The notes below the pieces were generated by a model that saw only the letters and a list, made by a program, of their open reading frames with translations, searched no databases and was not told the origin of the DNA. Made by a program: the position numbers and the translations under genes. A DNA stretch of 64,000 bases from Weizmannia acidilactici (GTDB lineage Bacteria; Bacillota; Bacilli; Bacillales; Bacillaceae_C): assembly GCF_008974185.1 (NCBI RefSeq), contig NZ_BKZP01000013.1, forward strand, positions 16,835-80,834, read 5' to 3'. Positions 59,755 to 64,000 of this stretch are shown one piece after another. Within the stretch, counting starts at the first letter, position 1; every line of letters begins with the position of its first letter.

Positions 59755-61506
59755 ATGAATAAAGGCAAAATCATCGTTGTCGGCGGGGGACTGGCCGGCT
59801 TGATGTCAACCGTAAAAATTGCGGAAGCGGGCCGACAGGTAGAATTGTTTTCTTTAGTGCCGGTGAAACGGTCGCACTCTGTCTGCGCACAGGGTGGCAT
59901 TAACGGCGCAGTCAACACAAAAGGTGAAGGGGATTCCCCATGGATCCATTTTGATGATACAGTATACGGCGGGGACTTTCTGGCCAACCAGCCTCCGGTA
60001 AAAGCGATGTGTGAAGCTGCACCTGGCATTATTCATTTATTTGACAGAATGGGTGTTATGTTTAACCGCACGCCGGAAGGGCTTTTGGATTTCAGACGTT
60101 TTGGCGGAACGCAGCACCACCGGACGGCTTTTGCCGGCGCAACAACCGGGCAGCAGCTTTTGTACGCACTGGATGAGCAGGTAAGGCGCCATGAAGTGGA
60201 CGGGCTGGTTACAAAATACGAAGGCTGGGAATTCCTTGGAATTATTAAAGACGATGAAGGGGTCTGCCGCGGGATTGTCGCACAAAACTTGAAAACAATG
60301 GAAATCAAAGCTTTTCCTGCTGATGCCGTGATCATGGCGTCAGGCGGACTTGGCATTATTTTCGGAAAATCGACCAACTCGATGATCAACACCGGTTCAG
60401 CGTCGTCGATTGTTTATCAGCAGGGCGCAACTTATGCGAACGGAGAATTTATCCAAATCCACCCAACGGCGATACCAGGCGATGACAAACTCCGGCTGAT
60501 GAGCGAATCGGCCCGCGGGGAAGGCGGACGCATCTGGACATACAAAGACGGTAAACCTTGGTATTTCCTTGAAGAAAAATATCCGGCTTACGGAAACCTT
60601 GTTCCGCGTGATATCGCGACCCGTGAAATTTTCCATGTTTGCGTTGATTTGAAGCTCGGCATTAATGGGGAAAACATGGTGTATCTCGATTTGTCGCATA
60701 AGGACCCGCATGAACTTGATGTAAAATTAGGCGGAATTATTGAAATCTATGAAAAATTTGTTGGAGAAGACCCGCATAAAGTGCCGATGAAAGTATTCCC
60801 GGCTGTGCACTATTCGATGGGCGGATTGTGGGTTGACTATAAGCAGCACACGAGCATTCCGGGCTTGTTCGCGGCGGGCGAATGCGATTATTCGATGCAC
60901 GGTGCCAACCGATTAGGGGCGAACTCGCTTCTTTCCGCGATTTACGGCGGAATGGTTGCGGGGCCTGAAGCCGTGAACTATATCGACGGCCTTGAAAAGA
61001 GCACAGATGCACTGCCGTCAAGCGTTTTTGAACGTGGGGTTCAGGAGCAGGAGAAAAAATGGAATGAAATCCTGTCGATGGATGGAACCGAAAATGCCTA
61101 TGTTTTACATAAGGAACTAGGCGAATGGATGACGGAAAATGTGACGGTTGTCCGCTACAATGACCGTCTGAAGAAGACTGACGAAAAGATTCAGGAATTA
61201 ATGGAAAGATGGAAGCATATCAATGTCGGGGATACGTCAAAATGGAGCAACCAGGCTGCAACATTTACGCGCCAGTTGTATAACATGCTCCAGTTAGCGC
61301 GGGTCATTACCATTGGTGCTTTAAATCGCAATGAAAGCCGCGGGGCCCACTATAAACCTGAGTTTCCGGACCGAAACGATGAAGAATGGCTGAAAACCAC
61401 AATGGCAAATTATGACCCTGTGAAGAATGAACCGGTCTTCAGCTATGAAGACGTCGATGTATCCCTTATTAAACCTCGTGTACGCGACTATACGAAAAAA
61501 CATTAA
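59755..61506 (+). CDS. sdhA: Succinate dehydrogenase flavoprotein subunit
   Basis: SdhA oxidises succinate to fumarate. The 583-residue protein has the FAD-binding GGGLAGLM start, the covalent-FAD His in RSHSVCAQGGIN (about residue 42), GGTQHHRTAFAGATTGQQ, HPTAIPG, the active-site Arg segment SARGEGGRIW, and AAGECDYSMHGANRLGANSLL. The ATG at 59755 follows AGGGAG, 81 bases after sdhC. Confidence 0.97.
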   Translation: MNKGKIIVVGGGLAGLMSTVKIAEAGRQVELFSLVPVKRSHSVCAQGGINGAVNTKGEGDSPWIHFDDTVYGGDFLANQPPVKAMCEAAPGIIHLFDRMGVMFNRTPEGLLDFRRFGGTQHHRTAFAGATTGQQLLYALDEQVRRHEVDGLVTKYEGWEFLGIIKDDEGVCRGIVAQNLKTMEIKAFPADAVIMASGGLGIIFGKSTNSMINTGSASSIVYQQGATYANGEFIQIHPTAIPGDDKLRLMSESARGEGGRIWTYKDGKPWYFLEEKYPAYGNLVPRDIATREIFHVCVDLKLGINGENMVYLDLSHKDPHELDVKLGGIIEIYEKFVGEDPHKVPMKVFPAVHYSMGGLWVDYKQHTSIPGLFAAGECDYSMHGANRLGANSLLSAIYGGMVAGPEAVNYIDGLEKSTDALPSSVFERGVQEQEKKWNEILSMDGTENAYVLHKELGEWMTENVTVVRYNDRLKKTDEKIQELMERWKHINVGDTSKWSNQAATFTRQLYNMLQLARVITIGALNRNESRGAHYKPEFPDRNDEEWLKTTMANYDPVKNEPVFSYEDVDVSLIKPRVRDYTKKH

Positions 61507-61581
61507 TTTCGGGCGGGGGATGCAGCCCCTATCCACAGGGCCCGCAAGAGAGTGAGACCAAAAGGAAAGAGGAGAATAAGG

Positions 61582-62349
61582 ATGGGTGAACAAAAAACCG
61601 TTACATTGATCATACAACGCCAGGACAACCCGGAATCGCAACCTTACGAAGAAACGTTCAAAATTCCGTATCGTCCGAATATGAACGTGATTTCGGCTTT
61701 AATGGAAATCCGCCGGAATCCGGTCAATGCAAAAGGGGAGAAAACAACGCCTGTTGTTTGGGAAATGAACTGTTTGGAAGAGGTTTGCGGCGCCTGTTCT
61801 ATGGTGATCAACGGCATGCCACGCCAGGCATGCTCGGCACTCGTGGACAAACTGGAGCAGCCAATCCGCCTCGCGCCAATGCGGACATTCCCGGTTGTTC
61901 GCGATTTGCAGGTTGACCGCAGCCGCATGTTTGACTCGCTGAAAAAAGTGAAAGCGTGGATCCCGATTGATGGAACTTATGATCTGGGCGAAGGGCCGCG
62001 CATGCCGGAGAAAAAGCGGCAATGGGCTTACGAATTGGCAAAATGCATGACATGCGGTGTATGTTTGGAAGCCTGCCCGAATGTCAACAGCCATTCCAAT
62101 TTTATCGGGCCAGCCCCGCTGTCGCAAGTCCGGTTATTTAACGCGCATCCAACCGGCCATATGAACCGTGATGAACGGCTCGAAGCAATTATGGGAGACG
62201 GAGGTCTAGCCAATTGCGGCAACGCACAAAACTGCGTACAGGCTTGCCCGAAAGGCATTCCGCTGACCACTTCGATTGCGGCTTTGAACCGTGAAACAAC
62301 GATTTATATGTTTAAAAAGTTCTTTGGAAGCGATCATACGGTAGACTGA
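61582..62349 (+). CDS. sdhB: Succinate dehydrogenase iron-sulfur subunit
   Basis: SdhB carries three iron-sulfur clusters from FAD to heme. I start at ATG 61582 after GAGGAGAATAAG, giving 255 residues; the open frame from 61552 adds ten unlikely residues. Cysteine motifs are CLEEVCGACSMVING with a later Cys (2Fe-2S), CMTCGVCLEACPN, and the NCGNAQNCVQACPKG segment. A small GCGGG/CCCGC hairpin lies between sdhA and sdhB. The gene ends with a strong terminator. Confidence 0.96.
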   Translation: MGEQKTVTLIIQRQDNPESQPYEETFKIPYRPNMNVISALMEIRRNPVNAKGEKTTPVVWEMNCLEEVCGACSMVINGMPRQACSALVDKLEQPIRLAPMRTFPVVRDLQVDRSRMFDSLKKVKAWIPIDGTYDLGEGPRMPEKKRQWAYELAKCMTCGVCLEACPNVNSHSNFIGPAPLSQVRLFNAHPTGHMNRDERLEAIMGDGGLANCGNAQNCVQACPKGIPLTTSIAALNRETTIYMFKKFFGSDHTVD

Positions 62350-62352
62350 TGC

Positions 62353-62411
62353 GAAGAACGCCACATCAAAAAACAAGGGAAAAAAATAACATGATGTGGT
62401 GTTCTTCTTTC
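62353..62411 (+). terminator. Terminator after sdhB
   Basis: GAAGAACGCCACATCA (62353-62368) pairs with TGATGTGGTGTTCTTC (62392-62407, one wobble) around an A-rich loop, with TTT after. Confidence 0.75.
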
Positions 62412-62419
62412 CAAGAGAA

Positions 62420-62437
62420 ACGAATGAATACTCATTC
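62420..62437 (+). promoter_or_regulatory. FadR box upstream of the thioesterase gene
   Basis: CGAATGAATACTCATTCA matches the FadR consensus TGAATGAMTANTCATTCA at 17 of 18 positions. It lies 20 nt before the TTG start of the thioesterase gene, just after the sdhB terminator. Confidence 0.65.
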
Positions 62438-62456
62438 AATTTCAGGGGGATGAAAA

Positions 62457-62933
62457 TTGAAAAAGATATCCTATATCGGAGACTGGTCCTTATGGCAGAA
62501 GGGGTTTAGCTTTTGTCTGCCTGTAACGGTGCGCTTTTCCGAAACAGATATGTTCGGCCATATGAATAATACGGTCCCTTTTATTTATTTTGAGCAGGCC
62601 AGGATTGCGTTTTTACAACAATTAGGCTTTATGGGGGAATGGGCACGAAAAGGCGCCAAAAGCATTCCCGTCGTTGCAGATTTGCAATGCGATTATTTGC
62701 GGCAGGTTTTTTTCAATGATAAGCTCCGTATTTATGTAAAAGTGCAAAAAGTCGGAAACTCCTCTGTCGACATTCATTATATGGCAAAAAATGAAGTAGA
62801 TGAAATTTGTTTTACCGGCCGCGGCACGTTGGTGCAAATCTCTGTTGAAACGGGGAAGGGCTTGCCGTGGACGGAGGAAGAAAGGGAGAGGTTGCTCGGT
62901 CCGGCTTCCGTCGTTTCCTCAGGCGGTAAATAG
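62457..62933 (+). CDS. ysmA: Acyl-CoA thioesterase, 4HBT family (YsmA)
   Basis: This 158-residue hot-dog-fold protein has the 4-hydroxybenzoyl-CoA thioesterase motif FSETDMFGHMNNTVPFIYFEQAR (catalytic Asp and His, near 27-49). It should hydrolyse an acyl-CoA; the chain length is unknown. The start is TTG at 62457, seven bases after GGGGG; an ATG at 62450 is out of frame. A FadR box just upstream suggests control by fatty acids. Confidence 0.88.
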   Translation: MKKISYIGDWSLWQKGFSFCLPVTVRFSETDMFGHMNNTVPFIYFEQARIAFLQQLGFMGEWARKGAKSIPVVADLQCDYLRQVFFNDKLRIYVKVQKVGNSSVDIHYMAKNEVDEICFTGRGTLVQISVETGKGLPWTEEERERLLGPASVVSSGGK

Positions 62934-63010
62934 AATTTACGGCTTTCGCCCTTTTTTTGCCTATTTATCTGTTTCCTTGCTCCGCCAAGTCACTCCCGGG
63001 TGTGAAAAAA

Positions 63011-63019
63011 CATAAGATA
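63011..63019 (+). promoter_or_regulatory. Sigma K -10 element of gerE
   Basis: CATAAGATA (63011-63019) fits the sigma K -10 consensus CATANNNTA, with CAC at 62991-62993 at the expected -35 distance (17-nt spacer). B. subtilis gerE is a sigma K gene. Confidence 0.6.
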
Positions 63020-63084
63020 TCGTGACAACCAAAATACCCATCCCCGCGGTTTAAAGCTGGCGAAGGCAAGGAGGGTTACTATAG

Positions 63085-63309
63085 TTGAAGGACAACGATT
63101 TCACCCATAAACCGCTGCTGACAAAAAGAGAAAAAGAAGTATTCGAGCTGTTAGTACAAGACAAGACAACGAAAGAAATCGCGAGCGAATTGTTTATCAG
63201 CGAAAAAACAGTTCGAAACCATATTTCCAACGCCATGCAGAAGTTGGGAGTCAAGGGGCGTTCGCAAGCTGTCGTGGAATTGCTCCGCATGGGAGAATTA
63301 AAGCTTTGA
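63085..63309 (+). CDS. gerE: Spore coat regulator GerE
   Basis: GerE is the last transcription factor of the mother-cell cascade and turns coat genes on or off. The 74-residue protein is a bare LuxR-type helix-turn-helix domain, and from PLLTKREKEVFELL to the end it is almost identical to B. subtilis GerE, with the same length. The start is TTG at 63085 after GGAGGG. It is monocistronic. Confidence 0.97.
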   Translation: MKDNDFTHKPLLTKREKEVFELLVQDKTTKEIASELFISEKTVRNHISNAMQKLGVKGRSQAVVELLRMGELKL

Positions 63310-63313
63310 TACG

Positions 63314-63345
63314 AAATCGGCTGCAATTGTTGCAGTCGATTTTGT
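63314..63345 (+). terminator. Terminator after gerE
   Basis: AAATCGGCTGCAA pairs with TTGCAGTCGATTT (wobble) and is followed by a short T tract. A second hairpin, AAGTAG/CTACTT with TTTTTT, follows at 63375-63397. Confidence 0.75.
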
Positions 63346-63444
63346 TCATATTTTACAGGACTTTGAATAATGGGAAGTAGAATCATTCTACTTTTTTAAA
63401 ACAGCCATGAAAATGAAGTATAATAGAAAAAAGGATGTGATACG

Positions 63445-63798
63445 ATGCGCTTTTTTCTGAAGATCATCGAACCAAAATTTTTGCTGTATGTGATCGTGTT
63501 AGCTGCCGCCATTTCCGTTATCGGGCTTTTCTTTGCCCCGGTAAACATGCCCTCCCATTTTGACGCGGATTTCCGGCCGGACGGATATTTAAATAAATGG
63601 ATCGGATTGTGGATTTTGCCTGTTATCATGTTTTTATTGTGGCTCGCAGGAAGAAAGAGTATATCTTTTAAAATTGGCATTTTGATCATGGTAGGATTTC
63701 TCATCCATATTTCGCTTGTATTTTACGCGATATTTTTGGCTGGGTGCTCTATTTCTCGATTACGATTCGTGGCAAATCTAACGGTTTTTCCCTATTAA
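63445..63798 (+). CDS. DUF1648-like small membrane protein, possibly frameshifted at its end
   Basis: This 117-residue protein has three membrane segments (LLYVIVLAAAISVIGLFF, IGLWILPVIMFLLWLAG and a segment around IGILIMVGFLIHISLVF) and the PSHFDADFRPDGYLNKW loop typical of DUF1648 proteins. The ATG at 63445 lies after AAAGGATG. After YAIFLAG the sequence turns poor (CSISRLRF), while another frame continues plausibly (VLYFSITIRGKSNG), so a one-base shift near 63740 is possible. An intergenic repeat follows its end. Function unknown. Confidence 0.6.
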   Translation: MRFFLKIIEPKFLLYVIVLAAAISVIGLFFAPVNMPSHFDADFRPDGYLNKWIGLWILPVIMFLLWLAGRKSISFKIGILIMVGFLIHISLVFYAIFLAGCSISRLRFVANLTVFPY

Positions 63799-63812
63799 AT
63801 TTTATTATTTTT

Positions 63813-63943
63813 GGTCGCGAAATCCGCTCCGCACATAAGGCGTACGCGAGCCTCCCCGCCCGATACTTCAACATGAGGGAACCTTCTTGCCTGCTTATCC
63901 CGCAAGAGTCTCAGAAATTAGCAATATTAACATTGATCACGAG
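63813..63943. repeat. Intergenic repeat copy
   Basis: GTCGCGAAATCCGCT, CCTCCCCGCCCGATAC, CTTCTTGCCTGCTTATCCCGC and AGAGTCTCAGAAATTAG follow the same order and spacing as the copy at 57986-58111. It lies right after the DUF1648-like gene, on the same strand orientation as that copy. Confidence 0.6.
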
Positions 63944-64000
63944 TATAGCCAATTGGTTGAAATCAAAGTTTGATGTGAAATTCCGGCGGAGATAGTAAAG

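Overview
The window is about 64 kb of the conserved core chromosome of a spore-forming Bacillaceae bacterium. Gene order follows the nrnA-dnaE-accDA-pfkA-pyk ... thrS-infC-rpmI-rplT ... pheST ... lysC-sdhCAB-gerE segment known from Bacillus subtilis, and the G+C content looks moderate. Protein sequences and repeat style suggest Heyndrickxia (formerly Bacillus/Weizmannia) coagulans or a near relative. That species call is an inference from memory, not a search result. Sporulation genes (ytrH, ytrI, ytvI, ytaF, ytxC, sspI, gerE) are scattered among housekeeping genes.

Layout. 1-4.8 kb: 3' end of nrnA, ytrHI on the minus strand, dnaE. 4.9-13.1 kb: central carbon and lipid precursor genes (malic enzyme, accD-accA, pfkA-pyk), then ytvI and ytwI. 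13.1-17.2 kb: citZ-icd-mdh behind an unusual leader. 17.3-22.2 kb: polA-mutM-ytaF-coaE; phoPR, which lies between mdh and polA in B. subtilis, is absent. 22.3-27.1 kb: gapB, speD with a long structured leader, and the replication-restart set nrdR-dnaB-dnaI. 27.1-31.8 kb: ytxC, thrS behind a T-box, infC-rpmI-rplT with an AUU start and an L20-type leader. 31.8-37.2 kb is the accessory stretch: an unrecognised 57-residue protein, dUTPase, a lone O-antigen-ligase-like membrane protein, an M42 aminopeptidase with an odd start, a YhhX-like oxidoreductase, a MITE-like element with 52-bp tandem repeats, and sspI. 37.2-48.7 kb: an RNA methyltransferase, pheST behind a T-box, rnhC, zapA-cvpA-polX-mutS2 and a 29-residue membrane peptide. 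48.7-53.9 kb: the fatty acid degradation cluster, with lcfA broken twice and fadR-fadB-etfB-etfA behind their own FadR-box promoter. 54-64 kb: trxA, uvrC, lysC under a lysine riboswitch, yslB, sdhCAB, a thioesterase with a FadR box, gerE, and a small membrane protein.

Functionally the window joins glycolysis, the TCA cycle and succinate oxidation, malonyl-CoA supply, replication and repair, translation, and lipid degradation. Expression is controlled largely by cis-acting RNA: two T-boxes, a lysine riboswitch and an L20 leader, plus uncharacterised structured leaders in front of speD, citZ and sdhC.

No large novel system such as a defence island, prophage or biosynthetic cluster is visible. 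The best leads are the speD leader RNA, a PolX that has lost two of its three polymerase aspartates while keeping its PHP nuclease, the inverted-repeat leader of citZ, the rewiring of the fatty acid regulon around a dead lcfA, the TTA at the expected start of the M42 peptidase, two small proteins, and two families of short intergenic repeats.
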